Shown here in pieces: positions 7,519 to 15,923 of a stretch of DNA of 64,000 nucleotides. Position 1 is the stretch's first letter; each line of letters starts with the position of its first letter. The DNA lies in contig NZ_CP193762.1 in the NCBI RefSeq assembly GCF_050847355.1, forward strand, positions 52,488 to 116,487. The letters run 5' to 3'. The position numbers and the translations under genes were made by a program. The notes under the pieces are model-generated. The model saw nothing but the letters and a program-made list of their open reading frames with translations, had not been told where the DNA came from and made no database searches. Origin of the DNA: Limimaricola sp027213785 (GTDB lineage Bacteria; Pseudomonadota; Alphaproteobacteria; Rhodobacterales; Rhodobacteraceae).

Positions 7519-9717
7519 ATGAACATGAACGCCGCGCCGCAGATGGCCACGGGTCCGCGGGCCCAACTGCTCACGGGTGCTCAGGGCATCGGCAAGACGG
7601 CGGCCCTCGTCGGGCGGGATGGCCAGCCCGGACTGCTGCATCGCGGTCACGGACAAGGCTATGTGTCCGCCTTCTTTTCCCCGGACAATGCCAAGAGCGC
7701 CGAGGCCTACGCGGACTACGATGTCAATCGGCCGAAAGACGCGCCCAGCCCGGAGCCCTATCTCGTGCTGGGGCGCAGCGCCTGCGACCCCGAGAGCGGG
7801 GAACGGATGTGCCAAGTTCACGAGCTGGCTGAAGCGGCCGCGCGCCAGGGGGTCAATGTGCGCAAGGTGCTCTGCAGCCGCTGCCCGTTCGCCGAGAGCT
7901 GTCGATACCTGAAGCAGGAAGGTGCACTCGAAAAGGCGGGAGAGAGCGAGAAGGGCGTCGTAATCTTCGCACCGCATGAGTACGCGTATATCGCCCTGCC
8001 GGGCCATCTGCGGCCGGCGCGGGCGATCATCGACGAGCGGCCGAGGGACTTCGGCTGCCACTCCCATGTCGTGCCGGTGAGCGTCTGGAATGATTTCCGA
8101 TCTCCATTCATGCGCAGCGACCGGTCACATGGCGCGATCGCGGATGCCTTCGCCGAGTACGACAGCCTGGTTGCGCCGCTGCTCGAGGCCATTCGCCACG
8201 CGGTGATGAAGCAGCCTGCCAGGGGGCTGGAGCTGATCAGAGAGGCAGTGCGGCAGCTGGCAGCGCCCGTTGATGGCGCATCTGCGCCTTTCACGATCTA
8301 TGAAGGAAAAGAGCCGGCAGAGCTCATGAGACGGGCCGCCCGGCTTCTGCGCCAGTGGCGGGACAGGTCCCTCGAGCGCCAGATGGAACTGACCCTGTCC
8401 CGGGAGGGGCAGGACAGCCCGGACGCCGGCACTTTTCGGGAGCGGCTGAAGGGCCTTCTGCAAGCCCCCATGCCATCTTACGGGCGCGCGATGATCGGCA
8501 TCTTCGAAGCGGTCGCCAAGGAGCTCGAACAGGATCACGGTCCTGCCCTACGGGCCGTGCATCGGCTGGAGCTGACCGGCGAGGAGAGTATCGTCGCGGA
8601 AGCCGTCAAGCCGCTCGCGCTCCCTGCCGGCATTCCGCTGCTGCATCTCGACGGCACCGGGGAGCTAGACCTGGCGCGCGCTCTGTTCGGTGCTGACATG
8701 GTGCGGTCCCATCACCCCGTCGAGCGGCTCGGCACCGCACTCTTCGTGTCGGGTCACAGCTTCAGCACCGCCTCGCTGACCGGGTCCGGCTGGGCTCAGG
8801 GTCGTCCCTCGCGCCCTGAGCGCGCCGAGGCGGTCCGCGAAGACTGGAAGCGGGTATTCTCGCAGCATCCGAAGAGCTTCATCGCCCTGCCTAAGAAAGC
8901 TGTCGAGGCCTTCGGCCTGCTCAAGGGGCATGAAGTCCGCTGGTTCGGGGCGCTGCGCGGACGCAACATGGCGGAGCAATGTGATACGGCGATCGTGATC
9001 GGTCGGCAGCAGCCCCGGGCGCGCGACATCGAGCGCATCGCACGGGCGGTGGCCGTTGCCCTGGACCGGCCGTTCAGTCCACTCCCCGAGCCGCAAGACG
9101 GATCATACGAGGATTACCCGGTCCGGCGCGTCGGGTTGCGGATGCGAGATGGAACGGGACACGCAATCAAGGTGGCTTACCATCCCGATCCGATCGCCGA
9201 CATGGTGCTGCGGCAGGTCAGGGATGCGGAAACGACCCAGGCCGCAGACCGGGTTCGGGCCCACTTTCGACCGAAGCAGTTGATCCTCGCGGGGGCTTCG
9301 GTCCCGGATGTCACCTTCGACCGGGTCGTGCCATGGCACGAATTCAAGAAGGGCGGGACGAGGATCGAGCGCACGCTGGAGAGCCAAGTGCTGCCTCTGG
9401 CACCGGTCGAACTCGTTCGCGCCTTCCCCGACATCTGGCCGAACCGCAGAGCGGTGGAGCGGGATGAAGCAATGAGAGCTGTGCAAGAGGCGGTCGAGGT
9501 CGGACGTGGCATACAGGAGCACCTGCCTTCGGGGGATAGCCTGCCGCTCCAACTGGTTTCCTACACGCGTCCTCCGAGCGGCACCGGACGTGGGCAGCGG
9601 GCTCGGACATTCAAGGCGTTGGTCCTGGCTACCCCAGACGAAACGCCCGCACTCATCAAGAAATGCCTGGGTTCCGTGATCAGGATCGAGGTCCAGCCGC
9701 TTCCATCGTCGTCCTGA
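7519..9717 (+). CDS. P-loop, Fe-S-cluster helicase-like protein (XPD/DinG-like, inferred)
   Basis: A 732-residue protein with a GGGGGG ribosome site before the ATG at 7519. It has a Walker A (GAQGIGKT, residues 20-27), then four cysteines spaced as in Fe-S helicases (C98, C119, C122, C128), then a DEAH-like motif II (AIIDERP, D172-E173). Near the C-terminal half are a GSGWAQGRPSRP segment and a GRQQPRARD element that could be motif VI. This order (motif I, Cys4, motif II) is that of XPD/DinG-type SF2 helicases, although overall similarity is not obvious. It follows the primase-like gene by 11 bases, which suggests a primase-helicase pair for replication of the element. Confidence 0.6.
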   Translation: MNMNAAPQMATGPRAQLLTGAQGIGKTAALVGRDGQPGLLHRGHGQGYVSAFFSPDNAKSAEAYADYDVNRPKDAPSPEPYLVLGRSACDPESGERMCQVHELAEAAARQGVNVRKVLCSRCPFAESCRYLKQEGALEKAGESEKGVVIFAPHEYAYIALPGHLRPARAIIDERPRDFGCHSHVVPVSVWNDFRSPFMRSDRSHGAIADAFAEYDSLVAPLLEAIRHAVMKQPARGLELIREAVRQLAAPVDGASAPFTIYEGKEPAELMRRAARLLRQWRDRSLERQMELTLSREGQDSPDAGTFRERLKGLLQAPMPSYGRAMIGIFEAVAKELEQDHGPALRAVHRLELTGEESIVAEAVKPLALPAGIPLLHLDGTGELDLARALFGADMVRSHHPVERLGTALFVSGHSFSTASLTGSGWAQGRPSRPERAEAVREDWKRVFSQHPKSFIALPKKAVEAFGLLKGHEVRWFGALRGRNMAEQCDTAIVIGRQQPRARDIERIARAVAVALDRPFSPLPEPQDGSYEDYPVRRVGLRMRDGTGHAIKVAYHPDPIADMVLRQVRDAETTQAADRVRAHFRPKQLILAGASVPDVTFDRVVPWHEFKKGGTRIERTLESQVLPLAPVELVRAFPDIWPNRRAVERDEAMRAVQEAVEVGRGIQEHLPSGDSLPLQLVSYTRPPSGTGRGQRARTFKALVLATPDETPALIKKCLGSVIRIEVQPLPSSS

Positions 9718-9733
9718 GGTTGAAGCTGACCAC

Positions 9734-9763
9734 TCGCCATGCTGTCCGGCAACAGCATGGCGA
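9734..9763 (+). terminator. Strong hairpin after the helicase-like gene
   Basis: TCGCCATGCTGT (9734-9745), loop CCGGCA, ACAGCATGGCGA (9752-9763): a perfect 12-base stem 17 bases after the stop codon. There is no T-run, so it may act as a factor-independent terminator only weakly or protect the 3' end. Confidence 0.55.
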
Positions 9764-9998
9764 ATGGGTTCTTCCGAGATGCGGTTCGATCAATCGCCGA
9801 TACGGGCGTGCCCGCGCCGGGACAGCTACCCATGTCCCGGCGCAGATTTTCGAGTCTGCCGCGCGCCCACTTCGGCGATGGGACGATGCCGCGCGCGTCC
9901 GCTGCCGGAAGATCACTCGAGTGGCATCTCCTCGTACGCATCCGGGGGAGGGCCTGCGATTGATCTTCGGCTGTCTGGCCGCTCCTGACGGCCGCAGC

Positions 9999-10322
9999 TC
10001 AAGGCCGCAAGATAGACAGCAGCATCTCGAGATCGTCGCGGGTCGGCTCCTGGTCGGCATCGATCAAGCGCTCCAGTTGGATCGCAGCGGCACCAGCTTG
10101 CCACATCCCGCCACCTTCGACGATCTCCAGAACTTCCCCTCCGACATCCTCGAGCGGCAGCTCTTCCATGAGCTCCGGCTCGGCCTGCGCCATGGCCCTG
10201 CGCGTCTGCTCGACGGCATGGTCTTCATTTCGAGCCCACCCGATCCAGCCATAGAGGCCTGCTTCCCGGCAGTCAGTTTCCCACTCGATCAACACGGAAT
10301 AATATTTCAGTCGCTCTTGCAC
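9999..10322 (-). CDS. Small acidic hypothetical protein (107 aa)
   Basis: A 107-residue reverse-strand protein, starting with GTG at 10322. It is strongly acidic (a long run of Glu and Asp around PELMEELPLEDVGGEV) and has two Trp-rich spots (YGWIGWARNED). No membrane segment is seen. It converges on the helicase-like gene. I do not recognise the family; acidic small plasmid proteins are sometimes DNA mimics or anti-restriction proteins, but nothing specific supports that here. Confidence 0.45.
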   Translation of the reverse strand: MQERLKYYSVLIEWETDCREAGLYGWIGWARNEDHAVEQTRRAMAQAEPELMEELPLEDVGGEVLEIVEGGGMWQAGAAAIQLERLIDADQEPTRDDLEMLLSILRP

Positions 10323-10668
10323 ATCGGCCCCGCAAATACATGACGCAATTCATGATAGCGAAGCCGGATTTCGCCTGGATTAAGAGGGGCCAGGTTCTGG
10401 GCATTGGAAAGGCTTTGCGGCGTGCATCCCCTGGGTGCGACAGGGCAGGGTGAAAGTGCCCCGCCATGGCTTTCTTGGGGAGAGCGGAGGGGGTCCTTTC
10501 CGTGGATGAAAACCGTGTCCAGGGCGCGCGCCGTTCAGGACATCGGTGCATGTGGAACCACGCGGGGCAGCCGGGCCAGCCCGATGGAGCTTGACCCTGT
10601 TGATCCGGTCGCCTGGGGGGCAGGGGGACGAACCGGGGTGCAAAGGTGCCGGCACTTCCGAGGGACCC

Positions 10669-10684
10669 TGCATTGTCAACATTA
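10669..10684. repeat. Dispersed 16-mer, copy 2
   Basis: TGCATTGTCAACATTA, identical to 5266-5281. Here the reverse strand shows the TTGACA box but no -10 box at 17 bases, so the repeat is not simply a promoter. Confidence 0.6.
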
Positions 10685-10909
10685 TGGTTTTCTTGGAAAA
10701 AAACGCCGCGTGGGGCCAGATAACTCTTGTCGAGCGGTTTGGCATTCGCTAGAAAGAGGACAACGGAAACGAGCGGCTCGAATGAGAGCGGCGCATCGAA
10801 CCGTTAGCCGCCTGGCGGCTTAGAATACACATGGGTCAAGCTGCGACAGCTCCTGATCCAGAGGACGAACTCCCTGGAGAAGTCCGACCCTTCCGCTTTG
10901 GCGGCTTAG

Positions 10910-10931
10910 CCCCGGAGATCGATCTCCGGGG
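10910..10931. terminator. Perfect 22-base palindrome, possible terminator
   Basis: CCCCGGAGATC (10910-10920) is immediately followed by its complement GATCTCCGGGG (10921-10931) and then TTGTTCCCTT. It could fold into a hairpin with a small internal loop. No gene ends just before it, so its role is uncertain. Confidence 0.4.
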
Positions 10932-11541
10932 TTGTTCCCTTCAATAAGCTGGAGTGCACTAGTTGGCCATTCGGCCAGGGCCGCCAAGTGTATAGAAGGG
11001 CGTGGTGATTTCGGGCAGCCTGTCCGCTCTCTAGCAGAGTGCGAGTACAGGGGCGCCACACTCCCGGTCCCCAAGCATCGATTGCCAGGTCTAGCGCGAT
11101 GTGAGGGCTTGGATCAGCGAAAGCGTCACAAGGGCCTTTCGGATCACGCGCGCAGGATTACCCCGTATTTCCTTCGTCAAGTCGGAGAATCCGGAAAGGC
11201 TGGACATAATGTGAGATCAATATGGCGAACCGGTGTCTAATTCGGCATGAGCTCGGATTAGGAGGGATGCTCTTGGGCGTGAAGTCGCGGCCCGGCCCCA
11301 AGGCCGGTGAGGACGACGCGGGCGGACAGATGATCATTCCAGCGATCAGGGCAATGGTCAACCGCAACAATTAGTCCCGTCAGGTCATTTTCGCCTTTAA
11401 TCCATCCGGACCATCTTCTACAGGACGTATCCAAAAGCAGTATTGCGCCTAGATCGCGATTCAGGCGGCGCGCAAATCTTTGAGCCGATCCCGATGTCAC
11501 CGGGCTCGAATCCTTTTGCGAAGGCATGGGAAGTATATTTT

Positions 11542-12312
11542 ATGACCAGAATCGCCGTTGTTGATGACAACCTGAATCTATTGATCTCCGTGTCGGCAGC
11601 TCTGGAGGCAGAGGGCTTTGAAGTTTCAACGTATCGTGATGGAGCTACCATTATCAAGGAGTTTCCGAGGTTCGAGCCTGAACTGGTGGTGCTGGACGTA
11701 AAAATGCCCGGCATGGATGGCCTTGAGGTTCTCGAGCAGCTGCGCCAGATAAGTCAGATCCCCGTAATACTATTGACCGGCAAAGCTACCGAGGTTGACG
11801 AAGCGCTAGGGCTGCGCTTGGGCGCGGATGATTATGTGATCAAGCCCTTCTCCCAGCGGGTCCTCACGGAGCGCATATCTTCGCAATTGCGCAGGCGCGA
11901 GGCCCGGCTGGCAGAGCGGGGCACTCCTCACGTCCAGTCCCTCGGCGAAACTGATCCCGACGAATCCGATGCGCCATGCATCGATCATTCGAAGCTGGCA
12001 ATGGATCCGCGCAGTTTTTCCGTAACATGGCAGAATGAGAATGTACCGCTTACGAAATCGGAATTTGCTTTGGTGTACTTCCTCGCCAGCAACCCGGACG
12101 TTCTCATGTCCAGAGACCGGCTCTTGGATGTTCTATATGCAGAAGATGCAAACGTGACGGACCGGAGCATAGATGGTCATATCAAGAGGATCAGGGCAAA
12201 GTTCCGTCACGTGGATGAGGGGTTTTCTTCCATCGAAACGATGTATGGAATTGGTTACCGGTACACCGGGGGTGATTATCGCGGGCGGCATAACGTTTTG
12301 CAGTCTCGATGA
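11542..12312 (+). CDS. OmpR-family response regulator, ChvI-like
   Basis: A 256-residue two-component response regulator. The receiver domain (about 1-120) has the acidic pair D8-D9, phosphoacceptor D52 (VVLDVKMPGMDG), T79 and K101 (VIKPFSQR). The C-terminal winged helix (about 150-245) has the OmpR pattern, with LTKSEFALVYFLA, SRDRLLDVLY and the wing VRTMYGIGYRY-like end (ETMYGIGYRYTG). The wording of the receiver and the KPFSQR motif are those of ChvI, the alphaproteobacterial regulator paired with ChvG. No histidine kinase gene is adjacent, so it is an orphan here and may work with a chromosomal kinase. The start at 11542 is where the receiver begins. Confidence 0.85.
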   Translation: MTRIAVVDDNLNLLISVSAALEAEGFEVSTYRDGATIIKEFPRFEPELVVLDVKMPGMDGLEVLEQLRQISQIPVILLTGKATEVDEALGLRLGADDYVIKPFSQRVLTERISSQLRRREARLAERGTPHVQSLGETDPDESDAPCIDHSKLAMDPRSFSVTWQNENVPLTKSEFALVYFLASNPDVLMSRDRLLDVLYAEDANVTDRSIDGHIKRIRAKFRHVDEGFSSIETMYGIGYRYTGGDYRGRHNVLQSR

Positions 12313-12581
12313 CGTTGTCTTGGTGCCCGCAGATTCAGGCCCCTCCCTCCTTCTCTGGAACGCAATACGGCATTTCTAATTCAAACTTCCTGGTTCGGCC
12401 GGGGCTGCATCATGATGCTCCAACGCTGATCGGCAATATACGCCGTTACCCTCCATGTCGAAGAGCACTCCCGGCCCCGCCGGGCGCAGAAGGCAGCCGT
12501 CGCCGCCGATGGCGATCTGCCATGAGAGGCTTCTGGGTCAGCCAGGTTGGTACGTCGGAACTAACCGGTCGAGGCTGCGGG

Positions 12582-12929
12582 TTATTTCTGGAGCATCGGG
12601 GCAACCAAGATGATCCCCATCCCGGTAAGGCAAAAGATTGCGCCGATGATATCCCATCGGGTCGGGATCTGACCCTCCCCGGCCCACAGCCAGGCGATGG
12701 ATGCAGCAATGTATATGCCGCCATAGGCCGCATATGCGCGGCCGGCGAACTCGACTTCGACCCTCGTCAACAAGTAGGCAAACAAGATGAGGGAGATGAT
12801 GCCGGGGATGAGCCAAAGGGGCGAGCGGTCAAGGCGCAACCACACCCAGAATGCGAAGCATCCCGCGATTTCAGCGAGGGCGGCCAGCACATACATGCCG
12901 AAAGAGGAGAATACGTTGATTATGAGCAT
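12582..12929 (-). CDS. UPF0060 (YnfA-type) small membrane protein
   Basis: A 115-residue inner-membrane protein with four hydrophobic helices. The features ALAEIAGCFAFWVWLRL, GRAYAAYGGIYIAAS and WDIIGAIFCLTGMGIIL are diagnostic of the UPF0060/YnfA family, which is related to small multidrug resistance proteins; its substrate is generally unknown. The start at 12929 is preferred because GGAG lies eight bases upstream and the protein then has the normal length (about 108). It is isolated, between a response regulator and an IS66 remnant. Confidence 0.9.
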   Translation of the reverse strand: MLIINVFSSFGMYVLAALAEIAGCFAFWVWLRLDRSPLWLIPGIISLILFAYLLTRVEVEFAGRAYAAYGGIYIAASIAWLWAGEGQIPTRWDIIGAIFCLTGMGIILVAPMLQK

Positions 12930-12956
12930 ACTGCGCTCCAGCTCTGCGGCGACAGT

Positions 12957-13180
12957 TAGTTGAGGCGATTGACCTTGTGATCGTAATGCAGTCGAGGACA
13001 TCGACGAGCCAGGCTTGCGAGTCCAGCCCACTCATCTCCACCGTCTCGATCAGGGTCATGGCCAGAGCCAGTGTCTCTCAACTGCTGTCGCAACCGGCGA
13101 AGAGCCGGTAGCGGTGGCCAATGCCTATCGGGCGCACCGCACGCTCGGCCGGATCGTTGTCGATCCCGAGGCGGCCGTCC
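12957..13180 (-). pseudogene. IS66-family transposase (TnpC), C-terminal fragment
   Basis: Reverse translation gives DGRLGIDNDPAERAVRPIG, then RYRLFAGCDSS, an in-frame TGA (13078-13080), then LIETVEMSGLDSQAW and, after a shift, DHKVNRLN. These are the final motifs of IS66 TnpC (DNxAERAxRP, LIETAKxNGLDP, HxxNRxxELLPW). The rest of the gene is missing and the piece has a stop and a frameshift, so it is dead. Confidence 0.8.
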
Positions 13181-13200
13181 CTAGGAACAGTTCGAATGAC

Positions 13201-13974
13201 GACCAGCAAGAGGGCCCTCGAGGCTGTTCGGCCTCGTCTCATTGCCCCGCCGGCATTTGTGGCCTACGTGTCTCCCACCGGGCCTGGCTCATCCTGCTGG
13301 CACGCGGAGGCCTGGGCGGTAACGTCTCGCCCTGAAGGTCGGGCAAGGACATGATGCGCCGAGCATAGCAGAGCGGGACGGGCCGCAGGCCCTTGAGGGG
13401 CGGTTCAGATACGACGATCCGTATAAAGATACTTCCTATATAGCGGTGCGTCGCATCAGAAGCGCATTGCCCTTCCCGTTCGTCACCCCCAAGCCCGCGC
13501 CGCATGTGGCGGGCTGAAGCCTCGCCGGAATATCGAGAGTGACGCCCACGCCTCCAACCCGGACACCTCAGGGCGGAATGCCCGGCGATATCGCAGTCTG
13601 CGAGCGCTCGCTTTGTCCAGCGCATGCAAGCACCGCCCTCAGTCGCCCGGCCGTCAATCCCCTTTGTCCCATAGGGGCGATAAATGCCGGCCGTTCGCGC
13701 TGATACGTATCGCGCCGGATCTGGCTTTGGTCTTCGCCTTTCCCCGGCATGACAATTGCTTTTACGAGATGATCGAACCGAGCCAATACCCTTGTCTCCG
13801 TACTGGTACGGCTTGACGTCGCGGAGAATGACCCAGGCAAAGCATGTTGCTCCGGTTTGGCTTTTCTTGGGCGGCCGGACCACCTAGTTGGCGGAAGTCT
13901 TCGCTTGAGGCGCGAACCCGGTTTCGCCGCGTGGCCTCAAGTGAACGCAGCAATTACGACCTAGAGCTGAAAGG
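13201..13974. other. Intergenic, no supported gene
   Basis: About 770 bases between the IS66 remnant and the H-NS gene. Several open frames exist on both strands but none has a ribosome site or a recognisable protein. Probably relic sequence plus the promoter of the H-NS gene. Confidence 0.4.
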
Positions 13975-13980
13975 GTGACG

Positions 13981-14331
13981 ATGAGCGACTTTGATCTGGA
14001 CGACATGGATCTCGACGACCTCAAGAAACTGCGCAAAGCAGTAGATCGGGCAATTCAGGACTACCAGGAACGCAAGCGGACGCAGGCGCGGAATGCTGCC
14101 GAAGCGGCTGCGCGTGAGTTGGGCTTTTCCCTTGAAGAGTTGGTTGCCAGCAAGGGCACCAAGAAAGGTCGACCGACGTCACCAGCGAAGTACCGCAATC
14201 CGGACGACCCCGCGCAGACCTGGTCCGGCCGTGGTCGACAGCCGCAATGGATGAAGGATGCGATCGAAAGCGGCGCCGACAGAGATGACTTCCTGATCGA
14301 ACGCTTCGAAGGCGGCCCTGCCGCCGGCTGA
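13981..14331 (+). CDS. H-NS/HvrA-family nucleoid protein
   Basis: A 116-residue protein. The N-terminal half (about 1-60) is an acidic to mixed coiled coil for oligomerisation. The C-terminal half carries the H-NS DNA-binding signature, with Y-R-N-P, T-W-S-G-R-G-R-Q-P and W in the expected order (about residues 74-95). This family (HvrA in Rhodobacter) silences AT-rich, often foreign DNA and helps plasmids stay silent. An AAGGG ribosome site sits five bases before the ATG at 13981; a GTG two codons upstream is also in frame. A perfect hairpin follows at 14393-14423. Confidence 0.9.
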   Translation: MSDFDLDDMDLDDLKKLRKAVDRAIQDYQERKRTQARNAAEAAARELGFSLEELVASKGTKKGRPTSPAKYRNPDDPAQTWSGRGRQPQWMKDAIESGADRDDFLIERFEGGPAAG

Positions 14332-14392
14332 CGGGCAGGAGCGTCACGAAATCTTCCAGCCCTTCTTCCCTCTGTTCTGCTGGCAGATGGAA

Positions 14393-14423
14393 AGGACGAC
14401 CGAAAATTTCATTCGGTCGTCCT
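14393..14423 (+). terminator. Hairpin terminator after the H-NS gene
   Basis: AGGACGACCGAA (14393-14404), loop AATTTCA, TTCGGTCGTCCT (14412-14423): a perfect 12-base stem about 60 bases after the stop codon, followed by a pyrimidine-rich stretch. Confidence 0.7.
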
Positions 14424-14540
14424 GGTTCTCTCTTCGGCATGGACGCTGAGAAGAGAGGGCCTTACCCCGGCCAAGCCGTTGGGGGCAGCATCTCTTCCGG
14501 AACAATGTCACTCAGATGCCTGCCGGACGCCTGCCCGCCA

Positions 14541-15194
14541 TCATCTGCCGGGTGCGCTCCCGCAACTCGTCGGACGAGAAGGCCGCGGCCAGCGCGGTCG
14601 GCTTGGAGGGTGGCCGTTTGGCGTTCGCTGGCATGTCGATGAGACGAGCTTCGGTTGTGCCGCTCGGAGCGGGCGATAGTCGAACTGCCGGCTCCATGCC
14701 GGTAAACTTGCATGAACGACGGTGCCATCGAAATGCCTGCGCAAGGCGCTCGGTGACGCAAGCAGGAACGCATTCCTCTCCACTGGCCGCAGCCCCTCGA
14801 GATAGGCGAGGATCTGTTCATCTTTCAGCCGTGCGGCGATTTCCTGACGCTGATGCGGCGTGGGCGCTTGGAGATACGCCTTCATCGCCGGCACCAGGCG
14901 TGTGGGATCCGGAGCGTCCGATGACGCCTCGGGAGCAGGCGCACTCATTTCGAACTCCCGCGCGCGGTGCGCGGCCTCTGCTGCTGCATCGTGGGTACCT
15001 CCACGGCTCGATCCGAAGCCCAATGCGCGACCGACCTTCTGCGCGGCAATCAATGGTAAGCCGAAGAGCTTGAGAATGAAGTTCAGGATCTGGCGCGTCA
15101 GCTCCTTCAAGGCCTCCCAGGCCGCCTGGCTCAAGGTCTCAGGCCCGGGTGCGCTGGCGTGTTTCCGGCGACGAATGGGTAATGATGTCGGCAT
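14541..15194 (-). CDS. Hypothetical protein, C-terminus probably shifted out of frame
   Basis: A reverse-strand gene with AAGGAG eight bases before the ATG at 15194. The protein (217 residues as read) starts MPTSLPIRRRKHAS, has one hydrophobic stretch (QILNFILKLFGLPLIAAQ, about 35-52) and then a helical domain (RQEIAARLKDEQILAYLEGL). From about 14700 on, this frame turns into low-quality Arg/Ser/Pro-rich sequence. A neighbouring frame, 14697-14512, reads as ordinary protein (ANAKRPPSKPTALAAAF, then a helix to a stop at 14512). A one-base frameshift in the gene or the sequence is likely; two overlapping genes are the alternative. Function unknown. Confidence 0.5.
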   Translation of the reverse strand: MPTSLPIRRRKHASAPGPETLSQAAWEALKELTRQILNFILKLFGLPLIAAQKVGRALGFGSSRGGTHDAAAEAAHRAREFEMSAPAPEASSDAPDPTRLVPAMKAYLQAPTPHQRQEIAARLKDEQILAYLEGLRPVERNAFLLASPSALRRHFDGTVVHASLPAWSRQFDYRPLRAAQPKLVSSTCQRTPNGHPPSRPRWPRPSRPTSCGSAPGR

Positions 15195-15283
15195 GTGTCT
15201 CTCCTTTCGCTGTGTACACGCTGGAGAGATCCGAGAGGCGGACGCATAGCACAAACTCGGGGTGCTGCGCTGCGCGACGGGCA

Positions 15284-15550
15284 TCAGACGGTTCTGGACC
15301 CCGTAGCCTCTCGCTCGGCTGACAGATACGCAACGATGGACTCGAGGTCTGCAATCTCGCTCAGGAGATCGGACTGCGCCTCTTCCAGCGCATCACGCTC
15401 GGCCTCGGCTGCCAGTGCGCGCGCTTTCCAGCGCGCAAGGTAATCTCCGGTGACATTGGCGACCCGGTAGCCCTCGGGATCGAGTTCCACACGGCTACGC
15501 GGAGTGGTCGCCTGCGACAGAAGAATCGCGGTATTGAGAAGGCCCAGCAT
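15284..15550 (-). CDS. Small coiled-coil hypothetical protein (88 aa)
   Basis: An 88-residue reverse-strand protein. AAAGGGGA lies six bases before the ATG at 15550, which favours this start over an upstream one. It begins with a hydrophobic MLGLLNTAILLSQ stretch, possibly a membrane anchor or helix. It ends with a long charged coiled coil (about 45-80, rich in Ala, Glu and Leu). It lies about 90 bases upstream of the 217-residue gene on the same strand, so the two may be co-transcribed. I do not recognise the family. Confidence 0.55.
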   Translation of the reverse strand: MLGLLNTAILLSQATTPRSRVELDPEGYRVANVTGDYLARWKARALAAEAERDALEEAQSDLLSEIADLESIVAYLSAEREATGSRTV

Positions 15551-15923
15551 GGAAATCCCCTTTTGGCTCAATAACCCAATTGGAAAGAAATTCGTCATCG
15601 AGATCAATGGGCGAATTTCCAGGAAATCTAGCTTTGGTCGAAGCCGTGGTACATGTACCGAGGGGCGAAATTCACACTTTATAAATGACCGATAATGCCT
15701 CCCCTGCTACAGCACAGATGGATCCGCAATTGTAAGAAGATCGTCCTGGAAAAGAACGCCCTCTCACTCCAGTGAATGAACGCCGTGATGGTTCGCGCTT
15801 GACGCTGCCCGGACAGACCTCTACGGTCTCTGCATGGTCGCTCGCATCCTCATATCCCGTCTTTGATTGCATCCCTCATGCCAATGGCATGGGGACGTTT
15901 TCTCATGACGGGAGATGAAAAAG
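15551..15923. other. Intergenic between divergent units
   Basis: About 370 bases between the 88-residue reverse gene and the AAA+ gene; it is AT-richer than its neighbours and should contain both promoters. I see no gene and no clear operator. Confidence 0.4.

Larger units (their letters stand above)
10323..11541. other. 1.2-kb region without a supported gene
   Basis: No convincing gene. It holds the second copy of the dispersed 16-mer (10669-10684) and a perfect 22-base palindrome (10910-10931). A 38-codon frame runs through the palindrome from an ATG at 10829, but it has no clear ribosome site. The promoter for the response regulator at 11542 should be in the last part. Confidence 0.4.

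Noticed and set aside
10404..10823. 139-codon forward frame
   Set aside because: Gly/Arg/Trp-rich with no ribosome site; it overlaps equally long reverse frames.
12309..12959. 216-codon forward frame
   Set aside because: It is antisense to the UPF0060 gene, which has a clear family match and ribosome site.
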